A stretch of 64,000 bases of DNA from Ruegeria sp. Ofav3-42 (GTDB lineage: Bacteria; Pseudomonadota; Alphaproteobacteria; Rhodobacterales; Rhodobacteraceae), in assembly GCF_022347725.1 (NCBI RefSeq), contig NZ_JAKRGB010000011.1, positions 1-64,000 on the forward strand, read 5' to 3'. This document shows positions 17,328 to 25,951 of the stretch, piece by piece. The translations under genes were made by a program, and so were the position numbers. Within the stretch, counting starts at the first letter, position 1; every line of letters begins with the position of its first letter. Under the pieces are notes generated by a model, which did not search any database, was not told where the DNA came from, and saw only the letters and a program-made list of their open reading frames with translations.

Positions 17328-17984
17328 TCACTCTTCTTCGAACAACTCGGTCTGATCTTCGTCTTCGTTTTCGTCCCGCCCCTCGCCCAACGGCATTGCA
17401 CCCGGAGGTGGCCGGTTCTCAAGCAACCCGGCGGCACGCAGTTCTTTGAGACCCGGTAGATCACGGGCATTCTCCAGCCCGAAATGATCCAGAAACTGCG
17501 GTGTTACCACGAAAGTAACCGGGCGGCCCGGCGTCATGCGCCGGCGACCCAGCCGAATCCACTCCATTTCCAACAGTTGATCAATGGTTCCGCGCGATAC
17601 CGAAACACCCCGGATCTCTTCGATCTCGGCGCGCGTACAGGGCTGATGGTAGGCAACAATGGCCAGCGTTTCGATGGCCGCACGGCTGAGCTTCCGAGTC
17701 TCGACCGTTTCCTTCTGCATCAGAAAGCCCAGATCCGGGGCGGTGCGAATGGCCCAGGCATCACCGACGCGAACCACACGCACACCGCGCCCCTCATAGC
17801 GTTTCTGCAGCATTTCAACCGCTTGCGCCGCGTCGCTGCCGTGCGGCATGCGCGCCTCAAGATCAGCGGTTGTCACCGGTTCGGCGCTGGCAAACAGCAC
17901 GGCCTCGACCATGCGCTCCTGCTCGGCCAGCGGAGGCGCTTCGAACAGGGTGCCGGTGCCTTCGTCTTCGGGGGCGTCAGTCAC
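17328..17984 (-). CDS. scpB: Segregation and condensation protein B
   Basis: ScpB is the winged-helix kite subunit of the SMC-ScpAB condensin that organises and segregates the chromosome. Family stretches are VEAVLFASAEPVTTADLEARM, AIETLAIVAYHQPCTRAEIEEI and RGVSVSRGTIDQLLE. I propose a GTG start at 17984 (VTDAPEDEGTG), with AAGAGGAC about eight bases upstream; it overlaps the scpA stop by eight bases. The frame extends to 18020 with an ATG that lacks a better ribosome site. The C-terminus is acidic (DENEDEDQTELFEEE). Confidence 0.93.
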   Translation of the reverse strand: MTDAPEDEGTGTLFEAPPLAEQERMVEAVLFASAEPVTTADLEARMPHGSDAAQAVEMLQKRYEGRGVRVVRVGDAWAIRTAPDLGFLMQKETVETRKLSRAAIETLAIVAYHQPCTRAEIEEIRGVSVSRGTIDQLLEMEWIRLGRRRMTPGRPVTFVVTPQFLDHFGLENARDLPGLKELRAAGLLENRPPPGAMPLGEGRDENEDEDQTELFEEE

Positions 17985-18771
17985 GTGTTTCAGTCCTCTT
18001 GCGTAGATGGATCGGCGCAAAGGTTTCGCTCTGCTTGATCTCCATATGCCCTTCCTTCACCAGCTCCAGCGAGGCCGCAAAGGTCGCCGCTGTAGCCGAA
18101 CGCCGCCGCACCGGGTCTGCGTCCCAGCCGTCGGGCAGATAGGTCTCCATATCGGTCCAGGTGCCTGCGAACCCGATCAGCGGGCGCATGCGTTCCAACG
18201 CCTGCTCCATGGTGAAAACCGCATCGCGGTCCATGACAAACGGGCGGAACTCGTCTCGGGTGCGGATGCGCGCATAGCCCTGCATCAGGTCCAGCAGCGT
18301 GGCGGAATAGGTTACGGTACGAATTCGGGTAATATCCTCACCCTGCCCACGTTTGAAAAAGTCGCGGCCCAGCTGATCGCGCGCCATCAGACGCGCAGCG
18401 GAATCCCTCATGGCCTGCAAACGCTCCAGCTGGAACGCGAGGTGCGCGGCCAGTTCTTCGCCCGATGGTCCTTCGTCATCCGGGTCGGGCGGCAGCAACA
18501 GGCGGGATTTCAGAAAGGCAAGCCAGGCGGCCATCACCAGATAGTCAGCGGCCAATTCGATCCGCAACGCCCGCGCCTTTTCGACAAAGGCCAGATATTG
18601 CTGCGCCAGCGCCAGAACCGAGATTTTCCGCAGGTCGACCTTTTGCGTCCGCGACAGGGTTAGCAGAACGTCCAGCGGACCTTCAAACCCGTCGACGTCA
18701 ACGATCAGAGCTTCGGCCGCCAGTCGATCCGCGACCGAGACCGGGTCTTCGCTGAATAGATTATCGTTCAT
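17977..18771 (-). CDS. scpA: Segregation and condensation protein A
   Basis: ScpA is the kleisin that bridges the SMC heads. The 264 residues show the family N-terminal helix VDGFEGPLDVLLTLSRTQKVDL, the region KISVLALAQQYLAFVE, and a C-terminal winged helix (ATAATFAASLELVKEGHMEIKQ). It overlaps nagZ by 11 bases upstream and scpB downstream, indicating translational coupling. Confidence 0.95.
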   Translation of the reverse strand: MNDNLFSEDPVSVADRLAAEALIVDVDGFEGPLDVLLTLSRTQKVDLRKISVLALAQQYLAFVEKARALRIELAADYLVMAAWLAFLKSRLLLPPDPDDEGPSGEELAAHLAFQLERLQAMRDSAARLMARDQLGRDFFKRGQGEDITRIRTVTYSATLLDLMQGYARIRTRDEFRPFVMDRDAVFTMEQALERMRPLIGFAGTWTDMETYLPDGWDADPVRRRSATAATFAASLELVKEGHMEIKQSETFAPIHLRKRTETRD

Positions 18772-19768
18772 ATACCTGCCCGCCCATTAGGGCAGATAGT
18801 TCCGCCTCGGCGGCTTGGATGTCAAGTTCCACAGGCTTTTGCCGCATCGCCAGCGCCTTTTCTGCGCGTTTCTGTGCCTGCTCTGACATCTCTCCGGCGG
18901 CATCCAGCACCGTTGCACGGGCTTCGAACGATCCGTTGCAGTGCAAAACCACGTCGCAACCCGCATTCAGGGCCTGACCGGCGATCTCTTCGGGTGCACC
19001 GCTGAGCGCTTTCATCGAGATATCGTCGGTCATGATCAGGCCATCAAATCCGATCTTGTCACGGATCAGGTCGATCATTTTCGGTGAAATCGTGGCCGGC
19101 TGCGGATCGATCCGGTCATAGACCAGATGTGCGGTCATCCCCATCGGCAGGTCATTCAGAGCACGAAACGGGGCGAAATCCGCTGATTTCAACTCATCTT
19201 GCGTCAGGTCTACATGCGGCAGGTCATGATGGCTGTCCAGCGTCGCAAGCCCGTGGCCGGGCATGTGCTTCACAACCGGCAGCACTCCGCCATCCAGATG
19301 GCCTTTGGCAACCGCGCGCCCGATCTTGGAAACTGCTTTTGGATCAGCGCCATAGCAGCGGTTCTTGAGAAACGGATGCGTCTCATCCCGTGCCAGATCG
19401 ACCATCGGCGCGCAGTTGCTGTCGATCCCCAGTTCAAACAGTTCGTTCGCGATCAGGCGATAGCGCAAATACATGGCCCGCTCTGCCGCGTCCCCAGCCT
19501 GCTTTGCGTGGTCCAGCGGCGGCATCCATTCCCGCGCCAGAGGCGCACGTAGCCGCTGAACCCGGCCGCCCTCCTGATCGATGGTGATGGGGCAGTTGCG
19601 CCCAACCGCCTCGCGAAAGTCATCGCATAGGGCGCGGACCTGATCGGCGGTATCGATGTTTCGTGCAAACAGAATGAACCCGAACGGGTTCATCTGACGG
19701 AACAGATTCTTCTCCTTGGATGTCAGGCGCAGGCCTTCGGCATCAGAGATCGCAGCGCCAAATCTCAC
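18761..19768 (-). CDS. nagZ: Beta-N-acetylhexosaminidase NagZ
   Basis: NagZ is the cytosolic glycoside hydrolase family 3 enzyme that removes GlcNAc from anhydro-muropeptides in wall recycling. The 335 residues contain the substrate stretch ITIDQEGGRVQRLRAPL, the catalytic-loop VKHMPGHGLATLDSHHDLP (the His/Asp dyad loop of NagZ) and GLIMTDDISMKALSG with the nucleophile Asp. It overlaps both neighbours (SPOR gene by four bases, scpA by 11), so wall recycling and chromosome genes share a transcript here. AnmK at the left of the window acts in the same pathway. Confidence 0.95.
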   Translation of the reverse strand: MRFGAAISDAEGLRLTSKEKNLFRQMNPFGFILFARNIDTADQVRALCDDFREAVGRNCPITIDQEGGRVQRLRAPLAREWMPPLDHAKQAGDAAERAMYLRYRLIANELFELGIDSNCAPMVDLARDETHPFLKNRCYGADPKAVSKIGRAVAKGHLDGGVLPVVKHMPGHGLATLDSHHDLPHVDLTQDELKSADFAPFRALNDLPMGMTAHLVYDRIDPQPATISPKMIDLIRDKIGFDGLIMTDDISMKALSGAPEEIAGQALNAGCDVVLHCNGSFEARATVLDAAGEMSEQAQKRAEKALAMRQKPVELDIQAAEAELSALMGGQVYER

Positions 19769-20829
19769 CGCACGGCAACCGGGATACAGTCGGCACCTTG
19801 CGCCACCAGCGCGGCACAGAACTGACGCGAGTCGCTCAGGTCTTCGAACCCAAGCACGCGCAGACGGTAAAACGTGCGTCCGCCACTTGAGGTTTTCTGG
19901 ATAACTCGCTGTTTTCCATCCATATACTCACCAAAGCGGCCATTCAGGCGGTCCCATTCTGCACGCGCCACGTCCGAGCTTTCGTAAGCGCCCAGTTGCG
20001 CCATGCGCGTGCCCTTGGACAAGGTGTCCGGGTCAACATCCAGACCAACGGCGGCTTTGACGGCCGCATTAATCGCGGCCTCGGTGTTGCTGTTTGCGGA
20101 AATCCCACTGGCTGTTCTGCGCGCGGGGCGTGTATTTGGGCGCAGAGACCGGCGAACACCGGGCAGCGCGGCCAACTCAGGGTCGGGCAGTTGCGCTGCC
20201 AGATCCGCCGGGTCAATGGCGGGCTCTTCCTCGGGCAAGGCCAACGAAGCGAGTTGAACGCCCTGCTCTTGCGGTTCTTCGGTTTTCGCGGCCTCACCAG
20301 CCAGTTCAGCGACCAAAGCGTCAACCGTGTTCTGACGCAGTTGCGCAGCCTCTTGATCCGAGATTTCTTCCTCGACCACATGAACAGCTTTGGTGGGTTT
20401 CAGCGGCTCAACCGGAGTGTCCTCATCCGCCAGGGACACTGGGCGCGGTGCAAGGATCAAACGATCCGCAGGCGGCGCAGCGGTTCCAACTGCAGCCACA
20501 GCGTTGACGGCCAACCCCTGATGATCTGCAGGAGTTCCGCCGGGGTTTTCGGGCTGAATACGCATCGGTCCTTCGATGGCGCGGACGACAGGAACACCGC
20601 TGACATCGCGCATCACCAGCTTGTAGCCCCAAACGCCGATCCCGGCGACCAGGGCCAGGGACGCAATAGCACCCAGCATGTTAACGATACGGCCCAAGCC
20701 AGCCCCACGCGGAGCGTCCTCGTACCCGTACATTTCGTCGGAATATTCATACCCATCCCGAGGATGTGTTTGATTCGTGTAATGCATCTGCTCGGGGCTT
20801 GCCTGCCCCGAGTAATCGTAACTTGCCAT
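19765..20829 (-). CDS. SPOR-domain inner-membrane protein
   Basis: This 354-residue protein has a cytoplasmic head (about 1-45, Tyr/Gly/Glu-rich), one transmembrane helix (IVNMLGAIASLALVAGIGVW, about residues 47-66), a long variable Ala/Glu/Pro-rich periplasmic linker, and a C-terminal SPOR domain (about 270-354; MAQLGAYESSDVARAEWDRL and GRTFYRLRVLGFEDLSDSRQ). SPOR domains bind denuded glycan strands at septa, so a division-site role is likely. It sits between argS and nagZ. Confidence 0.9.
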   Translation of the reverse strand: MASYDYSGQASPEQMHYTNQTHPRDGYEYSDEMYGYEDAPRGAGLGRIVNMLGAIASLALVAGIGVWGYKLVMRDVSGVPVVRAIEGPMRIQPENPGGTPADHQGLAVNAVAAVGTAAPPADRLILAPRPVSLADEDTPVEPLKPTKAVHVVEEEISDQEAAQLRQNTVDALVAELAGEAAKTEEPQEQGVQLASLALPEEEPAIDPADLAAQLPDPELAALPGVRRSLRPNTRPARRTASGISANSNTEAAINAAVKAAVGLDVDPDTLSKGTRMAQLGAYESSDVARAEWDRLNGRFGEYMDGKQRVIQKTSSGGRTFYRLRVLGFEDLSDSRQFCAALVAQGADCIPVAVR

Positions 20830-20917
20830 GTCCGCCTCACCGCCCGATTCACGCCAGAAAATAAGGCGCGCGGGTCATTTCTTGCCTACCTCGTGCCGGC
20901 GCGTCGGGCGGTGTTTG

Positions 20918-22663
20918 TTACCGCATCTCCTGCGCCGGAGTGACGCCAAGAATACCCAAGCCCGCTGAAATCACAACAGAAACGGCCCGGGCCAATGCGA
21001 TTTTTGACTGGCTTGTGGCAACATCGCCATCCTGAATGAAACGCAGTTGGGTTTCATCGTTGCCTTTGTTCCACAGCGCGTGGAAGTCGCCTGCAAGCTC
21101 GTACAGGTAAAAGGCAACCCGGTGCGGTTCATTGGTCCGCGCGGCGATTTCGATCAGACGTGGCCATTCCGCCAGTTTTTTGGCGACCGTCAGTTCCGAG
21201 GCATGATCGATCTTGCCCAGATCAGCGCCTTTCAGGGTCGCATCGTCTGCGGCAATCTCGGCCTCAGCTGCGCGGCGCAGCACGCTCATGACGCGGGCAT
21301 GGGCGTATTGCACGTAGAACACGGGGTTCTCGCGGCTCTGCTCAAGCACCTTGTCGAAGTCGAAATCCAGCGGCGCGTCGTTCTTACGGGTCAGCATCAC
21401 GAAACGCGTGACGTCCGGCCCAACCTGATCAACCACATCGCGCAGGGTGACAAAGTTCCCTGCCCGCTTGGACATCTTGAAAGGCTCGCCATTCTTCCAC
21501 AGCTTCACCAGCTGCGTCAGTTTGATATCCAGTGGCACCTTGCTATCAGACAGCGCAGACACGGCCGCTTTCATCCGTTTGACATAGCCACCATGGTCGG
21601 CCCCAAACACATCGATCAGCGCGTCAAAGCCGCGTGTGACCTTGTCATAGTGATATGCGATATCCGGAGCGAAATAGGTCCAGCTGCCGTCCGATTTCTT
21701 GACCGGGCGGTCGACGTCATCGCCATGCTCGGTCGACTTGAACAGGGTCTGCTCGCGCGGCTCCCAATCCTCGGGCTTTTTACCCTTGGGCGGCTCCAGC
21801 ACGCCTTCGTAGATCAGGCCCTTGTCGGTCAGAGACTGCAGCGCGGCTTCGATCCGGCCCGTGCCATAGAGCGACTTCTCCGAGAAGAACACATCCATCT
21901 CAACACCCAGCGCCTTCAGGTCGGCGCGGATCAGGTCCATCATCGCGTCGGTCGAGAACTCGCGCAGCTCTTCCAGCCACTCACTCTCGGGCTTGTCGAT
22001 CAAGCTGTCGCCGTACTTCTCTTTCAACGCCTCACCGATCGGGATCAGGTAATCGCCCGGATAAAGACCCTCGGCAATTTCCGGGCTCAGGCCATTGGCC
22101 TCGCGGTAGCGCTCAAAGGCAGACCGGGCCAGCACATCAACCTGCGCTCCGCCGTCGTTGATGTAATATTCGCGGGTCACGTCGTGGCCCGAATAGGCCA
22201 ACAAGCTGGCCAGAGCGTCGCCGAACACAGCGCCCCGCGTATGGCCGACATGCAGCGGACCTGTGGGGTTCGCGGACACATATTCCACGTTAACTTTCAG
22301 GCCATGTCCCATGGATGAGCGACCATAATCCGTGCCCTTTTCTAGCACAGCCGCAAGAACATCCTGCCAAACCGACGGCGCCAACCGCAGGTTCAGGAAG
22401 CCCGGGCCCGCCACTTCGGCGCTGGTGATCCGGTCATCTGCGGCCAGTTTACCGGCCAGAGCATCCGCAATGTCGCGCGGTTTCACCTTGGCCGGTTTTG
22501 CCAGCACCATCGCCGCATTGGTCGCCATGTCGCCATGCGCGGCATCACGCGGCGGTTCGACCGCCACGTTATCAAAACTCAGCCCCTCGGGCAGAGCGCC
22601 TTCGGACTGCATCTGTGCCAGCGCGTCCAGCACGAGGCCGCGGATCTCGGAAAACAGGTTCAT
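20918..22663 (-). CDS. argS: Arginyl-tRNA synthetase
   Basis: ArgS charges tRNA-Arg. The 581 residues begin [19 protein letters not shown] with AAAGGAC upstream; the open frame to 22717 adds 18 residues without family support. The HIGH motif is HVGH ([19 protein letters not shown]) and the KMSKS counterpart is [13 protein letters not shown]. The C-terminal DALR anticodon domain is at the end ([20 protein letters not shown]). It heads the SPOR-nagZ-scpA-scpB run after an 88-base gap. Confidence 0.97.
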   Translation of the reverse strand: MNLFSEIRGLVLDALAQMQSEGALPEGLSFDNVAVEPPRDAAHGDMATNAAMVLAKPAKVKPRDIADALAGKLAADDRITSAEVAGPGFLNLRLAPSVWQDVLAAVLEKGTDYGRSSMGHGLKVNVEYVSANPTGPLHVGHTRGAVFGDALASLLAYSGHDVTREYYINDGGAQVDVLARSAFERYREANGLSPEIAEGLYPGDYLIPIGEALKEKYGDSLIDKPESEWLEELREFSTDAMMDLIRADLKALGVEMDVFFSEKSLYGTGRIEAALQSLTDKGLIYEGVLEPPKGKKPEDWEPREQTLFKSTEHGDDVDRPVKKSDGSWTYFAPDIAYHYDKVTRGFDALIDVFGADHGGYVKRMKAAVSALSDSKVPLDIKLTQLVKLWKNGEPFKMSKRAGNFVTLRDVVDQVGPDVTRFVMLTRKNDAPLDFDFDKVLEQSRENPVFYVQYAHARVMSVLRRAAEAEIAADDATLKGADLGKIDHASELTVAKKLAEWPRLIEIAARTNEPHRVAFYLYELAGDFHALWNKGNDETQLRFIQDGDVATSQSKIALARAVSVVISAGLGILGVTPAQEMR

Positions 22664-22792
22664 TTCGGATGTCCTTTTGCTTGCCCGGCGGTTTATCACG
22701 CAACACGGCAAGGTCAATGGAAGCGATCAGTTTGGGCTTGGTTTAGCGGTAAACCGGTCTAAGGTCGGGAAAAACCAACAGGAGACCGATCC

Positions 22793-23344
22793 ATGCGCCT
22801 TGCCCTGCCCTTAGCTTTGCTGCTGACCACCTCACTACCGGCATGGGCGGAAATGCCAGCCCCTACAGGCCACGTCTTACTAACGTTAGGAGGCGCCGTC
22901 ACCGAAACGAACCTTCCAGCGCGCGGCGAAAACGACGGCGGGTTGTTGGGATATCTTGAGGTTCAGTACAATGGAGCCGCAGGGTTTGATGCCGCCATGT
23001 TGGATGGGCTGGAACAGATTGAGATCACGATTCTCTACGGGCCTGAAGACAGTCAGCGCGACATTGCATTCTCCGGGCCGCGCCTGTCGGAAGTGATGAT
23101 GCTGGCCGGGGCCGAAAGTAAAACAGCGAAACCCATGGCACTGGATGGTTATCAATCTGAAATCCCATGGGACAGCATCACAGCAAATCAGCCGATTGTC
23201 GCAACTCATGCAGATGGCGCGCCCATGGGGATCGGAGGTTATGGTCCCACGATGATCGTTTTCCCGCCCACAGACGACGCCGATCTTGCTGCAGAGCAAG
23301 CCGGCCAACAGGTCTGGGCGATCGCCTATATCGGGATCGAGTGA
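22793..23344 (+). CDS. Secreted protein with molybdopterin-oxidoreductase-like domain
   Basis: A 183-residue exported protein with a clear Sec signal (LPLALLLTTSLPAWA, cut near residue 20). The rest looks like a short form of the oxidoreductase molybdopterin-binding fold: a hydrophobic LEQIEITILYGPED strand, FSGPRLSEVMMLAGAES, then DGYQSEIPWDSI and GGYGPTMIVFPP. There is no Cys at all in the mature part, so the molybdenum ligand of true sulfite-oxidase-type enzymes is missing and catalysis is doubtful. It is alone on the plus strand between argS and dgt; its stop abuts the dgt stop. Confidence 0.7.
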   Translation: MRLALPLALLLTTSLPAWAEMPAPTGHVLLTLGGAVTETNLPARGENDGGLLGYLEVQYNGAAGFDAAMLDGLEQIEITILYGPEDSQRDIAFSGPRLSEVMMLAGAESKTAKPMALDGYQSEIPWDSITANQPIVATHADGAPMGIGGYGPTMIVFPPTDDADLAAEQAGQQVWAIAYIGIE

Positions 23345-24517
23345 TCAGGCTCCGGTAAGCCTTGCGTGATCCTGCAGGGCAAACCGGTCTGTCATACCAG
23401 CGATATAGTCCGACACAATCCGCGCCAGCGCCGTTTCATCGCTGGCGGCCTCGATATCGTCATGCCACCGCGCGGGCATCTGTTTCGGATCGTTCAGATA
23501 GATCGGAAAAAGGTCTTCGACGATCTTACTAACCTCGGCGCGCACGTTCATGACACTTGGCGCACGGTACATCTGCTTGAAAAGAAAAGCACGAATTTCC
23601 CTGAGTTGCGCCCACAAGCCGCCCGAGAATTGAATCACCGGATAGCCCAGGTTGCGAATATCCTCGACCGTCTGCGCCCCCGAGCTTGTGATCAAACCAC
23701 GCGAGGTAACGATAACATCAGAAACCATAACGCCGAAAACGCGCCGCAGTGCCTCGTGCCTGCGGCGATAAGGGTCCAGAGCGGGGTACTTCCTGTCTAC
23801 CTCGGCATAACAGTCACCAACGATAGGCAACTGTTGAATCTCGGAGTCGGTGAACAGACCTGCCCTCAACCCGTCCAAAAGATCGTGATTGTTGTAAGCG
23901 ATATCATCCGACAGGGCCGCAACCTGCGCTTCGGCGCTGGCGTGGGTGTACAGCTCCAGATCAAAGTTCGCATTGCACTCGGCCAGCGCCCAGGGCAATT
24001 CGCCCACCACGGGACCATTATGTTTGGCAATACCTTCAAGGCATTCCCACGTCAGGTTACAGCCGTCGAATTCGGCATAATGACGCTCCAGCTTAGTCAC
24101 AATCCGAATGGCCTGAGCATTGTGATCGAACCCTCCGTAAGGTTCCATCAGCGCATGCAGAGCATCTTCACCGGTGTGCCCGAACGGGGTGTGCCCCAGA
24201 TCATGCGCCAGCGCCACCGCTTCGGTCAGTTCGCCATTCAAACCCAATGCACCCGCGATCGTACGCGCTACCTGTGCCACTTCGATGGAATGCGTAAGAC
24301 GCGTGCGATAGCTGTCGCCCTCATGCTCAACAAACACCTGTGTCTTGTGTTTGAGCCGCCGAAATGCGCTGGCGTGAATGATCCTGTCCCGGTCGCGCTG
24401 AAAGCATGACCGGAAACTACTTTCCTCCTCTGGCACAAGCCGCCCCCTCGCGCGGCCTGGGTCCGAGGCAAAACCCGCTCTGTTCAAAGGTCTTGTCCTT
24501 GTCGCCTGTCCTTGCAC
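23345..24517 (-). CDS. dgt: dGTPase-like HD triphosphohydrolase
   Basis: This HD-domain enzyme removes triphosphate from dGTP and related dNTPs, limiting dNTP pools. In the 390 residues the HD metal motifs are clear: RLTHSIEVAQVARTIAGAL with H, then ALAHDLGHTPFGHTGEDAL with HD, and AALSDDIAYNNHDLLDGL with the distal Asp. The N-terminal FRSCFQRDRDRIIHASAFRR is the family start. It is divergent from the Fe-S carrier gene with 46 bases between starts. Confidence 0.94.
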   Translation of the reverse strand: MQGQATRTRPLNRAGFASDPGRARGRLVPEEESSFRSCFQRDRDRIIHASAFRRLKHKTQVFVEHEGDSYRTRLTHSIEVAQVARTIAGALGLNGELTEAVALAHDLGHTPFGHTGEDALHALMEPYGGFDHNAQAIRIVTKLERHYAEFDGCNLTWECLEGIAKHNGPVVGELPWALAECNANFDLELYTHASAEAQVAALSDDIAYNNHDLLDGLRAGLFTDSEIQQLPIVGDCYAEVDRKYPALDPYRRRHEALRRVFGVMVSDVIVTSRGLITSSGAQTVEDIRNLGYPVIQFSGGLWAQLREIRAFLFKQMYRAPSVMNVRAEVSKIVEDLFPIYLNDPKQMPARWHDDIEAASDETALARIVSDYIAGMTDRFALQDHARLTGA

Positions 24518-24563
24518 TTTCTATATTGTAAGGCGTAAAGGAAATAAACCTTTGGAGTTTGGC

Positions 24564-24887
24564 ATGAATCTGCCCCCCACAGTCACACAACGCGCTTTTG
24601 AGCGTCTCGCCGAGATCGGCGCAGCAGATCAGGGTCAGGCCCTGCGCGTCGCAGTGGAAGGCGGCGGATGTTCCGGTTTTCAATACGAAATCGCGCTAGA
24701 TGAACCGAAAGAGGACGACCTTGTTCTGGAAGGTAAAGGCCAGAAGGTCATCGTCGACTCGGTGTCGCTGCCGTTTCTTGAAAATGCTGTGATCGATTTC
24801 ACCCAAGAACTGATCGGTGCGCGGTTTGTCATCGAAAACCCAAACGCCACCTCTTCCTGCGGCTGCGGCACGTCTTTTTCGATGTAA
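24564..24887 (+). CDS. A-type iron-sulfur carrier (HesB/IscA family)
   Basis: This 107-residue protein delivers Fe-S clusters to target enzymes. The three cluster-binding cysteines are seen in EGGGCSGFQY and SSCGCGTSF. GGAG lies six bases before the ATG at 24564 (MNLPPTVTQRAFERL). ErpA is the likely subtype, because the gene is isolated from isc/suf genes, but sequence alone does not prove it. A repeat element begins five bases after the stop. Confidence 0.92.
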   Translation: MNLPPTVTQRAFERLAEIGAADQGQALRVAVEGGGCSGFQYEIALDEPKEDDLVLEGKGQKVIVDSVSLPFLENAVIDFTQELIGARFVIENPNATSSCGCGTSFSM

Positions 24888-24892
24888 TGTTC

Positions 24893-24940
24893 GTGGGGGC
24901 GTTGCCCCCACACCCCCAAGGTATTTTCAGCCAGATGAAG
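24893..24940 (+). repeat. Bipartite intergenic repeat, copy 1
   Basis: A perfect hairpin GTGGGGGC-GTT-GCCCCCAC (24893-24911) is followed directly by the conserved core CAAGGTATTTTCAGCCAG and ATGAAG (24917-24940). It is the same module as copies at 25.1, 33.7, 41.3 and 57.1 kb. Confidence 0.85.
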
Positions 24941-25051
24941 CAGGGATCCGCTCTCCGATCCATCCGCCGGAGAGCTTCACCTGGCGCGGTCATCGGCGCC
25001 TCCGCCTGTACCGCAATACCTGTCTCACCCAAACTGGTTAAGAATCCGTTT

Positions 25052-25096
25052 CTTCATCTGGCCAAAAATACCTCGGAGCGCGAGGCAGAGCCTCGC
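25052..25096 (-). repeat. Bipartite intergenic repeat, copy 2 (inverted)
   Basis: The core reads CTTCATCTGGCCAAAAATAC then CTCGG (25052-25076) on the plus strand, followed by the hairpin GCGAGGC-AGA-GCCTCGC (25080-25096). It faces copy 1, so the two bracket about 110 bases upstream of xth. I see no gene in the 280 bases between the Fe-S carrier and xth. Confidence 0.85.
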
Positions 25097-25167
25097 ATAC
25101 CCATCCATCACCTTGCCGCTGGGTTCATTCTGGGCGATAGGTTGCCAAAGGCTTTGGAGGATCGCGC

Positions 25168-25947
25168 ATGAAAATCGCCACGTTCAACATAAACGGCATC
25201 AAAGCGCGGGCCGAGGCCCTGCCCCGCTGGCTGGATGACGCGCAGCCCGACGTTGTGCTGCTACAAGAGATCAAATCCATCGACGAGAACTTCCCGCGCG
25301 AGCTGTTCGAAGAGCGTGGCTACAACGTCGAAACGCACGGACAAAAGAGTTTCAATGGCGTTGCAATCCTTTCGAAACTACCGTTAGAGGACGTGTCCCG
25401 TGGCCTACCGGGTGATGACGAGGATGAACAGGCGCGCTGGATTGAAGCGACCGTCATTGGCAAGAAAGCCCTTCGCATCTGCGGCCTGTACCTGCCGAAC
25501 GGCAATCCGGTGCCGGGCCCGAAATACGACTACAAGTTGGCCTGGATGGAACGCCTCTATGATCGGGCGCGTGACTTGCTGGCAACGGAAGAACCCGCGC
25601 TGATGGCTGGGGATTACAACATCATCCCGCAGGCCGAGGACGCGAAACGACCCGATGCATGGCGCGAGGATGCGCTGTTTCGACCTGAAAGCCGTGCGGC
25701 GTTTCGGAAAATCCTGAACTTGGGTTTTACCGAAGCGTTTCGCGCCGTGGCACAAGGCCCCGAACACTATTCCTTTTGGGACTATCAGGCCGGTGCATGG
25801 AACCGGAACGACGGAATTCGGATCGACCATTTCCTGTTAACACCGCAAGCCGCCGATCTGATGCGCGACTGCCGGATTGATGCCGAGATACGTGGACACG
25901 AAAAGCCATCGGACCATGCTCCGGTGTGGGTCGACCTCGATCTGTGA
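25168..25947 (+). CDS. xth: Exodeoxyribonuclease III
   Basis: This is an AP endonuclease and 3'-exonuclease of base-excision repair. The 259 residues show the EEP-family motifs: MKIATFNINGIKARAEALPR, VLLQEIKSID with the metal Glu, LYLPNGNPVP, LMAGDYNIIPQ, RIDHFLLTPQ and the terminal HEKPSDHAPVWVDL. The product is full length. It converges on the FAD monooxygenase with a four-base gap. Confidence 0.95.
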   Translation: MKIATFNINGIKARAEALPRWLDDAQPDVVLLQEIKSIDENFPRELFEERGYNVETHGQKSFNGVAILSKLPLEDVSRGLPGDDEDEQARWIEATVIGKKALRICGLYLPNGNPVPGPKYDYKLAWMERLYDRARDLLATEEPALMAGDYNIIPQAEDAKRPDAWREDALFRPESRAAFRKILNLGFTEAFRAVAQGPEHYSFWDYQAGAWNRNDGIRIDHFLLTPQAADLMRDCRIDAEIRGHEKPSDHAPVWVDLDL

Positions 25948-25951
25948 CGTT

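Noticed and set aside
21047..22318. 423-codon plus-strand frame opposite argS
   Set aside because: Antisense shadow without family features; argS is complete on the other strand.
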